Source: Chloroflexota bacterium
GTDB lineage: Bacteria > Chloroflexota > Anaerolineae > Aggregatilineales > Phototrophicaceae
Assembly (NCBI GenBank): GCA_026709625.1
Contig: JAPOSR010000025.1
Location: 1-39,436, forward strand
Direction: 5' to 3'
DNA length: 39,436 bases
Shown: one piece after another, positions 15,971 to 23,717 of the stretch
How the letters are laid out: every line of letters begins with the position of its first letter
How positions within the stretch are numbered: the first letter of the stretch is position 1
The notes under the pieces: generated by a model
Database searches by the model: none
What the model was told of the DNA's origin: nothing
The model's input: only the letters and a program-made list of their open reading frames with translations
Position numbers and translations under genes: made by a program

Positions 15971-17128
15971 CTAGCCGCTGGCGTCCATGACCTTGAAGCC
16001 CAGCTCGTCCAGCTTCTCGTCGGGCATGGTGATAGGACCATGCACATCATCGCTCCAGTCTTCGCGGAAGTAGTCCGCGCCCTCAACATCGGTGAAAGGC
16101 TCGCTGTTGGGGATGACGCCCGAGAAGTCGATGAAGCGCGGGACTGGCTCGCCAGCCAAAATCTGCAAGGCGGCATCGATGCACATGGTAATCATGGCGT
16201 TGGGATATTGCCAGGCGAGGTAGTTGATGTCGTGCTCCAGCGCCAGGCGCAGGAAGCCATTCTGCCACTCGCCGCCACCGATGGGCGGTATAGCCATGCC
16301 AGCATCCAGATAGGCGCTGATGATGCCCTGCGACATCTGCGCGCCGCCCGACCAGATCGCGTCTATGTCATCGCCATACTGCACCAGCCAGGTTTCCATA
16401 ATGCCTTTGGCGTCGGCGGGCGACCAGAAGCCAGGCTGTTTGTCCAACACATTGATGCCCGGGTTGGCGGCGAAGACGGCATCCGCGCCTTCTTCCATGA
16501 TGTCCGATGTAGTGACGCCGGGGATGCCCGTCATGATGACGATATTGCCCTCGCCATCCAGTTGGTCGACGACATACTGCGCCAGGCTCGCGCCGACCAC
16601 CCATAGATTCGTGCCGACCTCGGTGACGAAATTGTCGGTCTCGACAGCGCTGGCGCACAAGACCACCGGCACGCCCTGCATCATGGCGCGCTCGACCGGA
16701 GCCGAAAGCGCCGCCGCGCCCATGGGCGTCAAAATCAACGCATCTGGCTCTTGCGCCAGCAAGTCTTCGACCTGGGGCACCTGGATATCGGCGCTGGCTT
16801 GGGCATCGCCATACAGCAGCTCGCTGACGACATCCTCGCCTAGCTGTTCGACATACCAGTAGGCATGCGCATCCATCAATGCCGACCAGGCATTGCTCGT
16901 GCCTTGCGCCGCGAAGGCGATGCGATAAGGACCTTCCGTAGCGAACTCGCTGGTGTCATAGCTTTGGTCGAGGCGAGAAAGCACACTTTGCAAATAGGGC
17001 GAGGCGGCGATCTGCTCGTCGCTAAAATCAAAGCTCATGCCGCTCATCTCATCATCTTGCGCCAGCGAAACCGCGCCAACGACAAGCGCCAGCGAGATTG
17101 CCAGCAGCCGGCTCAACAGCTTCTTCAT
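15971..17128 (-). CDS. Sugar ABC transporter periplasmic-type binding protein (PF13407-like)
   Basis: The 385-aa protein has a Sec signal peptide (MKKLLSRLLAISLALVVGAVSLAQ) without a lipobox cysteine. The mature protein has the type I binding-protein fold of RbsB-like proteins: YRIAFAAQGTSNAWSALMDAH at the N-terminal lobe, ALILTPMGAAALSAPVERAM, GNIVIMTGIPGVTTSDIMEEG and DAIWSGGAQMSQGIISAYLD, then a hinge and GEPVPRFIDF. AAGGAAGGAAGAG lies just upstream of ATG 17128. It sits between the two permease genes, an order less usual than the SBP-first arrangement. The ligand is unknown. The 126-bp gap upstream may hold an internal promoter, but I cannot place a convincing one. Confidence 0.92.
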   Translation of the reverse strand: MKKLLSRLLAISLALVVGAVSLAQDDEMSGMSFDFSDEQIAASPYLQSVLSRLDQSYDTSEFATEGPYRIAFAAQGTSNAWSALMDAHAYWYVEQLGEDVVSELLYGDAQASADIQVPQVEDLLAQEPDALILTPMGAAALSAPVERAMMQGVPVVLCASAVETDNFVTEVGTNLWVVGASLAQYVVDQLDGEGNIVIMTGIPGVTTSDIMEEGADAVFAANPGINVLDKQPGFWSPADAKGIMETWLVQYGDDIDAIWSGGAQMSQGIISAYLDAGMAIPPIGGGEWQNGFLRLALEHDINYLAWQYPNAMITMCIDAALQILAGEPVPRFIDFSGVIPNSEPFTDVEGADYFREDWSDDVHGPITMPDEKLDELGFKVMDASG

Positions 17129-17254
17129 GATCTCTTCCTTCCTTATTCCTAACGGTAGCCAATGGTGCGTCTTGTATTGCGCAAGCTGTCAATAATGCCG
17201 CCCCTTTCCACGATTGCGAGTCAGAATCAGCTGCCGAGATGCGCGCTCGACCGG

Positions 17255-18211
17255 TCATGATTCAGGCGCAGCGACGCTGTAGAGCATAACCGCGCCCAGG
17301 ATGACCAAGCCCTTGATGATGAACTGCACTTCGACATCCAAGCCCAGCAGCACGACCATCGTGCTGAGGATCTGGATAATGAGCACGCCAGCGATCGTGC
17401 CCAGCAAGCCGCCGCGCCCACCGATAAACGCTGTGCCGCCCACCACCGCCGCCGCGATTGAATCCAGGTCCAGCCCGCTGCCGATGAACCGATCGACATA
17501 CAGCACATAGCCCGTCAACACGACGCCAGAGACCACCGCGAAGAGGCTGCCCAGCACATAGACGGAGATGCGGATCGCGTCAACAGGAATGCCCGACAAG
17601 CGCGCCGCCTCGATATTGCTGCCCACAGCATAGACCCGCCGTCCATAGCTTGTGCCGCGCAGCACGAAAATGAAGAGCGCGTTCAACCCCAGCCACAGCG
17701 CCAGCGGCACAGACAGCACAAACCACGACTGGTTCACGATGCCCAGCGCCTCGGGCACGAAACCGCCCGGCACACCGCGCGTGTAGGCTTGCGTCGCGCC
17801 TTTGACCAGCACCAGCATACCCAGCGTGGCGACAAAGGGCGGGACACGCCGCTTCGTCACCAGCAAGCCATTGCCCAAGCCCACCAGCGCGCCCAATGCC
17901 AGCGCGGATAAGATGGCTGGGGCAATCATTTCGTCGCGGCCGTTGCCGACTTCTGCCACAACAACTGATGTCATGATGAATATGCCGCCGACCGACAGAT
18001 CCAAGCCAGCCACCAGCAGCACCAGAGTCTGCCCGATAGCTACGATGCCCAACTGCGATGCCTGGCGCATGACGACAGCGATGGTATCGACCGCGAAGAG
18101 CTTGGGGGTCAACAGCGCCGCCGCCAGCATCAGGATCGTCAGCGCGATATAGACGCCATAGTCAGCCACGAACTTGCGCAGCCGCCAGCGCTTGGTCCAG
18201 CGGCTAGTCAT
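17255..18211 (-). CDS. Second sugar ABC transporter permease, RbsC/XylH type
   Basis: The frame encodes 318 aa from ATG 18211 (MTSRWTKRWRLRKFVADYGV). Family signatures mirror the other permease: GQTLVLLVAGLDLSVGGIF, GLGNGLLVTKRRVPPFVATL, VGSNIEAARLSGIPVDAIR and GGTAFIGGRGGLLGTIAGVL. The two permeases are clearly related paralogues, so the channel is probably a heterodimer. It starts 8 bp inside the end of the PNPOx-like gene, indicating coupling. An open extension to 18376 in the same frame overlaps that gene and shows no permease-like sequence, so it is rejected. Confidence 0.92.
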   Translation of the reverse strand: MTSRWTKRWRLRKFVADYGVYIALTILMLAAALLTPKLFAVDTIAVVMRQASQLGIVAIGQTLVLLVAGLDLSVGGIFIMTSVVVAEVGNGRDEMIAPAILSALALGALVGLGNGLLVTKRRVPPFVATLGMLVLVKGATQAYTRGVPGGFVPEALGIVNQSWFVLSVPLALWLGLNALFIFVLRGTSYGRRVYAVGSNIEAARLSGIPVDAIRISVYVLGSLFAVVSGVVLTGYVLYVDRFIGSGLDLDSIAAAVVGGTAFIGGRGGLLGTIAGVLIIQILSTMVVLLGLDVEVQFIIKGLVILGAVMLYSVAAPES

Positions 18212-18698
18212 CCAGGTACTTCGCCGCCCACTCGACGCCTTCCCAAGAAATCGTCTTTTCGGGCACGATCTTGACCAGGTAACGGGGGCGCGGACGCGAG
18301 GGCTCGAGGTATTCGGGTCCGCGCTCGCCCAGATAACGCACAGCCATGCGCCGGGCGATCTCCAGCCATTCGCCATGCATCAGCGCGGGTCCCTCGACAA
18401 TCTCTGCGCCGCCCCGAAAGAGCACGCGCGTATAGGGGCTGCTGTCTTTGGCGCAAGAAACCGAACAGCGCGGGAAGCGAAGGAGGTGCTTGGCGAAGAT
18501 CGTCTTTGCCCGCGGGATGACCCACATGGCCGCGCCGTCCCATTCTTGCCAGACGGGCGTGACATAGGGATCGCCTTGGCTGTCGACAGTAGCGATGCGG
18601 GCGACCACTGGACCATTCAGAAACTCTTGCAGCTCATCGGCATACAGCCCGCGCATCTTGCCCATCCAGTCAGGATATGTTCTCGCTTCGCTCATCAT
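18204..18698 (-). CDS. Pyridoxamine 5'-phosphate oxidase-like (PNPOx-fold) flavoprotein, operon leader
   Basis: The frame encodes 164 aa from ATG 18698, preceded by GGGAAGGGCAG. A second ATG follows immediately. The split-barrel FMN/F420-binding fold is recognised from FLNGPVVARIATVDSQGDPY, VTPVWQEWDGAAMWVIPRAK, FPRCSVSCAKDSSPYTRVLF and YLGERGPEYLEPSRPRPRYL (PF01243-type). Many members are F420- or FMN-dependent oxidoreductases or haem-binding proteins. True PdxH cannot be claimed. It is the first gene after the best promoter in the window and overlaps the first permease by 8 bp. A longer frame from 18731 is open but lacks a ribosome-binding site. Confidence 0.85.
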   Translation of the reverse strand: MMSEARTYPDWMGKMRGLYADELQEFLNGPVVARIATVDSQGDPYVTPVWQEWDGAAMWVIPRAKTIFAKHLLRFPRCSVSCAKDSSPYTRVLFRGGAEIVEGPALMHGEWLEIARRMAVRYLGERGPEYLEPSRPRPRYLVKIVPEKTISWEGVEWAAKYLDD

Positions 18699-18769
18699 CT
18701 GCCCTTCCCGCAAGGTTCGTTTTTTGCCCATTCAAACATCGTCATGAGCTACGTCATCACCGAGTGGAA

Positions 18770-18798
18770 AGTATAGCGAAAACCCCCACGCCTGCCAA
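18770..18798 (-). promoter_or_regulatory. Strong candidate promoter of the sugar-transport operon
   Basis: On the minus strand, TTGGCA (18798-18793) is followed after exactly 17 bp by TATACT (18775-18770). The leader to ATG 18698 would be about 65 nt. Repeat copy D begins 14 bp upstream of the -35 box. Confidence 0.6.
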
Positions 18799-18812
18799 AA
18801 TGCGCGGAGTCT

Positions 18813-18990
18813 GGGTGTGGTGAATGCGTGGCTCTGGCAACCAAGCCCCCATCTCTCGGCCCCTTGCCTCCCGAACGAGGGAAGGGGTTTTGCCAGCGCC
18901 TCCGCAGCATGCTAGCCCCTCCCTCATGTTTGGGTGAGGGGTTTGGGGTGGGGGGCAAAGCAATGCGTATCCACCAAAATCACCACTCTC
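18813..18990. mobile_element. MITE-like palindromic element, copy D (complete, inverted relative to copy A)
   Basis: This 178-bp element is highly similar to copy A but in the opposite orientation. Ends are GGGTGTGGTGA (18813-18823) and TCACCACTCTC (18980-18990), inverted repeats with a few changes. It is flanked directly by a 6-bp direct repeat GAGTCT (18807-18812 and 18991-18996). Inside are CCCCTCCCTCATG and GTGAGGGGTTTGGGGTGGGG, the same hairpin core as copy A. It occupies the centre of the 395-bp gap 18699-19093. The rest of that gap holds the operon promoter on the left and, on the right, a leader for the hydrolase gene with only a weak TTGACG (19034-19039) promoter candidate. Confidence 0.75.
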
Positions 18991-19093
18991 GAGTCTGATG
19001 GGGCGATTGTCCAATGCAGAGGCGGCATTTCGCTTGACGAACGGTGGTTGATACGGTCTATTGTCATAAGAAGCGCAAGATGGGGCAGCGACC

Positions 19094-19840
19094 ATGAAAC
19101 TGACAAGCGATTTGCATGTGGTGGGCGGCGGTTATTTTGGATTTGGGCTGTCCGGGCCTCTGGACTGTCATGTCTTTGTGCTCAACAGCGGGGGCGAGCT
19201 GGCGCTGATTGATCCTGGACTGGGGGCGCCGGGCGACTTCGACACGATTTTGGACAATATCCGCGGCGATGGCTTAGACCCGCGCAAGATCCGCAAGTTG
19301 ATCCTGACGCATTATCACTGCGACCATATTGGCGCCGCAGCCGAAGCCCAGCAGCGTCTGGATGCAGAAGTCTATGCTTCGGCGATCGCTGCGCCAGCCA
19401 TCCGCGCCGGCGACGAAAAAGCGGTCGCGCTGGATGTCGCCAAAGCCGCCAACTTCTATCCGGACGATTATGCGCTGCCGCCCTGCCCTGTCGATGTCGA
19501 GCTGCATGAAGGCGATGTCGTCACAGTCGGCAACTTGCAGCTGGAAACATTTGATACGCCCGGACACTGCGATGGCCACCTCAGCTTCCTGATGCGCGGG
19601 GGCGACCGCAGCTACCTGCTGGGCGCGGATCTGGTTTTCTGGGGTGGCAAGGTCTTGTGGCAAAATATCCACGACTGTCGTATCGATGCCTACGCCAACA
19701 GCATGTTCAAAATGGAGCGGCACGACTTCGACGCGCTGGTGCCAGGCCACTTGCAGATATCGCTGCGCGGTGGCAAAGCCCATCTGCAGGCCGCGGCTGA
19801 TTCTTTCCGCAGGCTGGGAATCCCGCCCAATCTGCTTTAA
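19094..19840 (+). CDS. Metallo-beta-lactamase-fold hydrolase
   Basis: The 248-aa protein contains the HxHxDH zinc motif THYHCDH (H73, H75, D77, H78), the third-site histidine in DTPGHCDGH, the bridging Asp in YLLGADLVF and the final His in LVPGHLQ. This is the complete ligand set of a dinuclear MBL-fold enzyme (PF00753), of the glyoxalase-II/lactonase-like type. The substrate is unknown. The N-terminus HVVGGGYFGFGLSGPLDCHV, where the cysteine precedes a core strand, matches a subset of quorum-quenching-like or generic MBL hydrolases, which is not enough for a function call. It is a single gene, convergent with the proline-racemase-family gene (35-bp gap). Confidence 0.88.
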   Translation: MKLTSDLHVVGGGYFGFGLSGPLDCHVFVLNSGGELALIDPGLGAPGDFDTILDNIRGDGLDPRKIRKLILTHYHCDHIGAAAEAQQRLDAEVYASAIAAPAIRAGDEKAVALDVAKAANFYPDDYALPPCPVDVELHEGDVVTVGNLQLETFDTPGHCDGHLSFLMRGGDRSYLLGADLVFWGGKVLWQNIHDCRIDAYANSMFKMERHDFDALVPGHLQISLRGGKAHLQAAADSFRRLGIPPNLL

Positions 19841-19875
19841 GCGCCCGCAGGCAGTGGGAAAATGACCGTCTGGCT

Positions 19876-20916
19876 TCAAGCGCGTTTGACTGGCGCGCCC
19901 CAGGTATCGGACAAACGATAACCCAGGGGCCAGGGATCAGCGGGGTCCAGCATCAGTTGCTGTGTGCCCGTAATCCAGGCGCGCCCGCGCACAGTTGGCA
20001 AAACAGCCTTTCGCCCGCCCACAGTCGTTTCACGCAAAAGCCGGCAATCAAAGCGCGAGCCGATGATTGACCTGCCCACGAAGCGCTCGCCGATTTTCAG
20101 CTGGCCCCGCGCATACAGCGCCGCCATCCGCGCGCAGCAGCCTGTTCCACAGGGCGAGCGGTCCAGCTTGCCTGGGTCGATAGCGACCGTGTTACGTCCG
20201 CTCAGCCCGCCATGGACGGGTTCGACCGGGCAGGTGAATTGGCAGAACGAGATGGCATCCCAGTCGCTGTGTATGGGGTGCTGGAAGCCAATCTGCTCAT
20301 TGGCGGCCGCGGTGATCTGCGCGCCCAAGCCAGCCAGGTCGGCGGCTTCGTCGGGCACGAGGGCAAAACCCAATGCGCGCGCATCGACCAGCACGAAGCT
20401 GTCGCCGCCATAGGCGACATCGACAGTCAATGTGCCTCGCCCAGCCAGTTCCAATTTGGCATCCAGCTTGTCGACATAGGCGGGCAGATTCTCGATCTCG
20501 ATGCTGTGCGCTTTGCCAGCCTTGCAAAAAGCGCGCACCGCCACCAAGCCGCCGGGCGCTTCCAGCATGAAACGTGTTTCTGGCTCGCGCATGGCGACCA
20601 AGCCTGTATCCAGCAAGACGGTGGCGACGCAGATGGAATTGGAGCCCGACATAGGTGGCGTATGCTCGGGTTCCATGACGATGAAACCCCAGGCAGCGCC
20701 GGCTTTCTTCGGCGGCACCAGCAGGCTGATATGCTTGAAAACGCCACCACGCGGCTCGTTCAGCACAAATTGCCGCAGAGAATCGTCGCTGGCGATGAAG
20801 CGCGCTTGCTGCCAGAGCGTCTCGCCGGGCGGAGCGGGCACGCCACCCACAATGACATTGCCGACCTCGCCTTCGGCATGGCAGTTGACGATATGAATCA
20901 AGCGAGAACTGCGCAT
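19876..20916 (-). CDS. Proline racemase superfamily enzyme with Ser in place of the first catalytic Cys
   Basis: This 346-aa member of PF05544 starts [20 protein letters not shown]. The usual first catalytic segment MCGHN appears as MSGSN, so the first acid/base residue is Ser90 rather than Cys. The second, DRSPCGTG, keeps Cys256. Proline racemase and the classic 4-hydroxyproline 2-epimerases use two cysteines. Superfamily members with one substituted residue include hydroxyproline epimerases and 3-hydroxyproline dehydratases, so plain proline racemase is unlikely. Divergent to it is an Xaa-Pro-type peptidase gene, which fits metabolism of proline or hydroxyproline released from peptides (inference). 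The upstream region contains a 12-bp inverted repeat. Confidence 0.9.
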   Translation of the reverse strand: MRSSRLIHIVNCHAEGEVGNVIVGGVPAPPGETLWQQARFIASDDSLRQFVLNEPRGGVFKHISLLVPPKKAGAAWGFIVMEPEHTPPMSGSNSICVATVLLDTGLVAMREPETRFMLEAPGGLVAVRAFCKAGKAHSIEIENLPAYVDKLDAKLELAGRGTLTVDVAYGGDSFVLVDARALGFALVPDEAADLAGLGAQITAAANEQIGFQHPIHSDWDAISFCQFTCPVEPVHGGLSGRNTVAIDPGKLDRSPCGTGCCARMAALYARGQLKIGERFVGRSIIGSRFDCRLLRETTVGGRKAVLPTVRGRAWITGTQQLMLDPADPWPLGYRLSDTWGAPVKRA

Positions 20917-20950
20917 CGTATCGTCCTTGACCGACAGACTCTGCGCTAGG

Positions 20951-21018
20951 ATTTGACCACAGTTTGCGGCGGCGGCACAGGTCGCGGGTTTGACCCTTGG
21001 CGCTCGCTGTGGTCAAAT
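20951..21018. promoter_or_regulatory. Perfect 12-bp inverted repeat in a divergent promoter region (candidate operator)
   Basis: ATTTGACCACAG (20951-20962) and CTGTGGTCAAAT (21007-21018) are exact inverse complements separated by 44 bp. A further TTTGACC occurs at 20989-20995. TTGACC (20990-20995) is 17 bp from TCAAAT (21013-21018), a plausible plus-strand promoter whose -10 lies inside the right arm. Suited to a dimeric regulator controlling both divergent genes. Confidence 0.5.
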
Positions 21019-21053
21019 CTGCCAGACGAAGGCCAAGTGGACGGAGCAGCGGC

Positions 21054-22142
21054 ATGAACATTGATTACCTGGCGCGGCTGGATGCCCTGCTGGAGCAAAG
21101 CGGCGCGGATCTAGTCGGCTTTGTGCCCGGCGAAAATATGGCGTATTTCACTGGTTTGCGCTTCCACTTGTCGGAACGGCCCATCCTGGGCTTGTACAGT
21201 CGGCAGGGATTGTCGTTCATCATTCCCGAGTTGGAAGCGACCAAGCTGGAGGCCCGCCCAGATCTGGAAGCGCGGCGCTTCATGTGGAGCGACCAAAGCG
21301 GCTATCAGGGCGCATTTGCCGAAGCTGTGACGGCGCTGGCGGGCGCTGGCGCGAGCTGCGCGCTGGATGGCGAAACCTTACGCTACTTCGAGTGGCGAGC
21401 GCTGGAAAAAGCCGGCTTGCGAGCAGCGGCGACACGGGATATTGGCGAGCTGTTCCTCAACATTCGCGCGCGCAAAGCGCCACAAGAGATCGCCAAGATG
21501 CAGCGAGCCATCGACATCAGCGAAGCGGCGCTCAAGGCGACCATGGCTTGGGCAAGACCGGGCTTGACCGAGCGGCAGATCGCCGACCGGCTGTCCGCGG
21601 AGATGCTTGAGCGCGGGGCGCAAGGCTTGGCATTCCTGCTCGTGCTGACAGGCGAAAAGAGCGGCTTGCCCCATGGCAACACCGGCGACCGCGTTTGGGG
21701 CGAAAGCGAATTTCTGCTCATCGACTTCGGCGCGCGCTATGAAGAATACCCCGCTGATATCACCCGCACTTTCTGGGCAGGCGAGCCAACTCCACAGATG
21801 CGCGCCATGGCTGAGGCTGTCTATGGCGCGAACCGGGCAGCCCGCCAATTTGCCAAGCCCGGCGTCAGCTGCGAAGCTGTCGACCGCGCGGCGCGAGAAG
21901 TCATCGAAGCGGCCGGCCTGGGCGATTACTTCATTCATCGCCTGGGGCACGGTTTGGGGCTGAGCGTGCACGAGCTGCCCAATATCGTGGCGGGCAACAA
22001 ACAACGGCTCGAACCGGGCATGGTCTTCACAATCGAGCCGGGCGTTTACATCCCCGGCATCGGCGGCGTGCGCATCGAAGACAATGTGGTGGTCACCGAA
22101 GACGGCATCGATGTGCTGACTTCGTACCCGCGCGAGTTGTAG
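21054..22142 (+). CDS. Xaa-Pro aminopeptidase / M24-family metallopeptidase
   Basis: The frame encodes 362 aa from ATG 21054, preceded by GGAG with 7-nt spacing. A longer frame from 20997 would run through the operator region. The N-terminal creatinase-like domain (residues 1-130) has FVPGENMAYFTGLRFH. The C-terminal pita-bread domain carries all five metal ligands: LLIDFGARYEEYPADITRTF (two Asp), HRLGHGLGLSVHE (His), FTIEPGVYIPG (Glu) and GVRIEDNVVV (Glu). This is the Xaa-Pro dipeptidase/aminopeptidase P class. No signal peptide is present, so it acts in the cytoplasm. Its divergent partner is a proline-racemase-family enzyme. Confidence 0.92.
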   Translation: MNIDYLARLDALLEQSGADLVGFVPGENMAYFTGLRFHLSERPILGLYSRQGLSFIIPELEATKLEARPDLEARRFMWSDQSGYQGAFAEAVTALAGAGASCALDGETLRYFEWRALEKAGLRAAATRDIGELFLNIRARKAPQEIAKMQRAIDISEAALKATMAWARPGLTERQIADRLSAEMLERGAQGLAFLLVLTGEKSGLPHGNTGDRVWGESEFLLIDFGARYEEYPADITRTFWAGEPTPQMRAMAEAVYGANRAARQFAKPGVSCEAVDRAAREVIEAAGLGDYFIHRLGHGLGLSVHELPNIVAGNKQRLEPGMVFTIEPGVYIPGIGGVRIEDNVVVTEDGIDVLTSYPREL

Positions 22143-22146
22143 GCGG

Positions 22147-22644
22147 CTAGACGCGCATCACGCCACAGACAGGGGCGTCCCAGGCGAGCGTCGCGTGCCG
22201 CGCATGCAAAGCCTGCAAAGCCGTCTTCCCCGCCAGTGGATACGGCGCGCCGCGTCGCTGGCGGATGTCGACATTCATCTGCAGGATCTCGACAGTGCAA
22301 GCCAGTCGCTCGCGGCTGTCGTTGATGACAAAGCCCATAAAGTAGGCGCGTTTGATGCCTAGCTCCAACAGACGGATGTACACGCTGACCCGCTCGTCAA
22401 CCAAAATCTCAGCCAAATAGCGGATGTGCTGCTCCAGCGCGAAGTTGCCATACTCTTCGGCAGCGGCATAGATTTCGCCCAAGCCAGCCCGCGCAAAGAC
22501 CGCGACCAAACCCTGCTCGACCAGATGCACATAATACTGCACATTGACATGGCGATTTTCATCGAGATAGCCAGCCGGGATGGTCTGCCGATGGGCAAGT
22601 TCCAACTGGCGAATTTCGCTTAAGGTGGTGGCGATGCGGCTCAT
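22147..22644 (-). CDS. Hotdog-fold acyl-CoA thioesterase-like protein
   Basis: The 165-aa protein contains YLDENRHVNVQYYVHLVEQG (D-x3-H-x-N-x2-Y), the 4-hydroxybenzoyl-CoA thioesterase type active-site segment of the hotdog fold. Later EQHIRYLAEILVDERVSVYI and ELGIKRAYFMGFVIND are the central helix-strand elements (PF13279-type). It would hydrolyse an acyl-CoA, and carnitine-linked thioesterases look similar. The substrate is not predictable. It converges with the M24 peptidase (4-bp gap) and diverges from the WD40 gene over a 73-bp region with a palindromic AGTATACT. Confidence 0.8.
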   Translation of the reverse strand: MSRIATTLSEIRQLELAHRQTIPAGYLDENRHVNVQYYVHLVEQGLVAVFARAGLGEIYAAAEEYGNFALEQHIRYLAEILVDERVSVYIRLLELGIKRAYFMGFVINDSRERLACTVEILQMNVDIRQRRGAPYPLAGKTALQALHARHATLAWDAPVCGVMRV

Positions 22645-22654
22645 GGCGACTCTC

Positions 22655-22682
22655 GGCTGTTTGGCTTGGGCGGCAGTATACT
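22655..22682. promoter_or_regulatory. Shared divergent promoter region with GGCTGTTTGGCT and palindromic AGTATACT
   Basis: AGTATACT (22675-22682) is a palindrome that gives TATACT -10 boxes on both strands, suitable for the divergent thioesterase and WD40 genes. No good -35 is found at 17 bp on either side. GGCTGTTTGGCT (22655-22666) is identical to the first unit upstream of potB (2362-2373). Confidence 0.35.
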
Positions 22683-22717
22683 AGCGGCAGTATCGACATC
22701 ACAGGGAGCGGCAGCGC

Positions 22718-23653
22718 GTGCAGATCGCCTTTCTCGCGCCAGACAATGCCATGCGGATTCGCCCTTTGGGCAGCATTGCGTTCGGCTGGATATCGCGGCT
22801 GCGCTGGTCGCCGAGCGGCGCTATGCTGGCGATTGCCGGTGGCGAAGGCGTGGCGGTTTATCGCGGCGGCTTTGGCGGGGCGGCCGACTTTAACCTGCGC
22901 GGGCACAGCGCGCCGGTCAAAGACATCGCCTTTCACCCCGGTGAACAGTTAATCGCTTCGTGCAGCGCCGATACCCACATCAAGCTGTGGAAGATTGATG
23001 CGGGGACGCCTGGCGAAGCAGCCACGCTGACGGGGCATCCGGGCTCGGTCGAGGCATTGGCTTGGCAGCCGGGCGGCGGGCTGGCAAGTGGCGGCGCGGA
23101 CGGGTCGATACGGCTGTGGGACGCCGCGTCTGGCAAATTAGCCGGGCTGCTGGCGGCGCATACGAGCGAAGTTACGGCGCTGGCCTTTGACCGAAGCGGG
23201 CGCTGGCTGTTTTCCAGCTCGCGCGATGGCAGCCTCCGCCGCTGGGACATGCTCGCCAACCATGCAAGCGGCATCGTGGGCAGGCATGACGACTGGGTGC
23301 GTGATATCGCCCTGTCGCGGGCTGGCATTTTGGCATCAGCCAGCAAAGATATGTCTATCTGCCTGTGGGATACAGCCTCGCCCTTGCCCAAAGAGCATGA
23401 ATCGGAGATGCGCAGATGGACTGCGCATGCGGGCGGCGTGGACGCGCTGGCTTGGTCGCCAGATGGCGCGCTGCTGGTCAGTGGCGGGCGCGATAGCTGC
23501 CTGCGCATCTGGGAAGCCGCAACGGGGCGCGAGCTGGCGGCGCTGACGGAACATCGGCGGCCTGTGCTGGCGCTGGACACGCACCCGGCTGGCGGGCTGT
23601 TGGCATCGGGCAGCGGTGACAATCGCGTCGTATTGTGGGCGGTTGCCCTCTAA
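22718..23653 (+). CDS. WD40-repeat seven-bladed beta-propeller protein
   Basis: The frame encodes 311 aa with start GTG 22718 behind GGGAG (9-nt spacing). It consists almost wholly of seven WD40 repeats, ending in YRGG, KLWKID, RLWDAASG, RRWDM, CLWDTA, RIWEAATG and VLWAVAL. The repeats open with GH or H dipeptides (LRGHSAPV, LTGHPGSV, LAAHTSEV, VGRHDDWV, WTAHAGGV, LTEHRRPV), so one complete propeller is expected. No signal peptide, membrane anchor or enzymatic domain is present. Such proteins serve as protein-protein interaction platforms, and the partner is unknown. The next gene (DinB-like) follows after 64 bp with its own extended -10. Confidence 0.93.
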   Translation: MQIAFLAPDNAMRIRPLGSIAFGWISRLRWSPSGAMLAIAGGEGVAVYRGGFGGAADFNLRGHSAPVKDIAFHPGEQLIASCSADTHIKLWKIDAGTPGEAATLTGHPGSVEALAWQPGGGLASGGADGSIRLWDAASGKLAGLLAAHTSEVTALAFDRSGRWLFSSSRDGSLRRWDMLANHASGIVGRHDDWVRDIALSRAGILASASKDMSICLWDTASPLPKEHESEMRRWTAHAGGVDALAWSPDGALLVSGGRDSCLRIWEAATGRELAALTEHRRPVLALDTHPAGGLLASGSGDNRVVLWAVAL

Positions 23654-23717
23654 ATGGCGGCTCGTCTGTGCTAGACTCGCGCTGTTGGTTTGCATATCCC
23701 AAGATAGGAGGTGGCAG

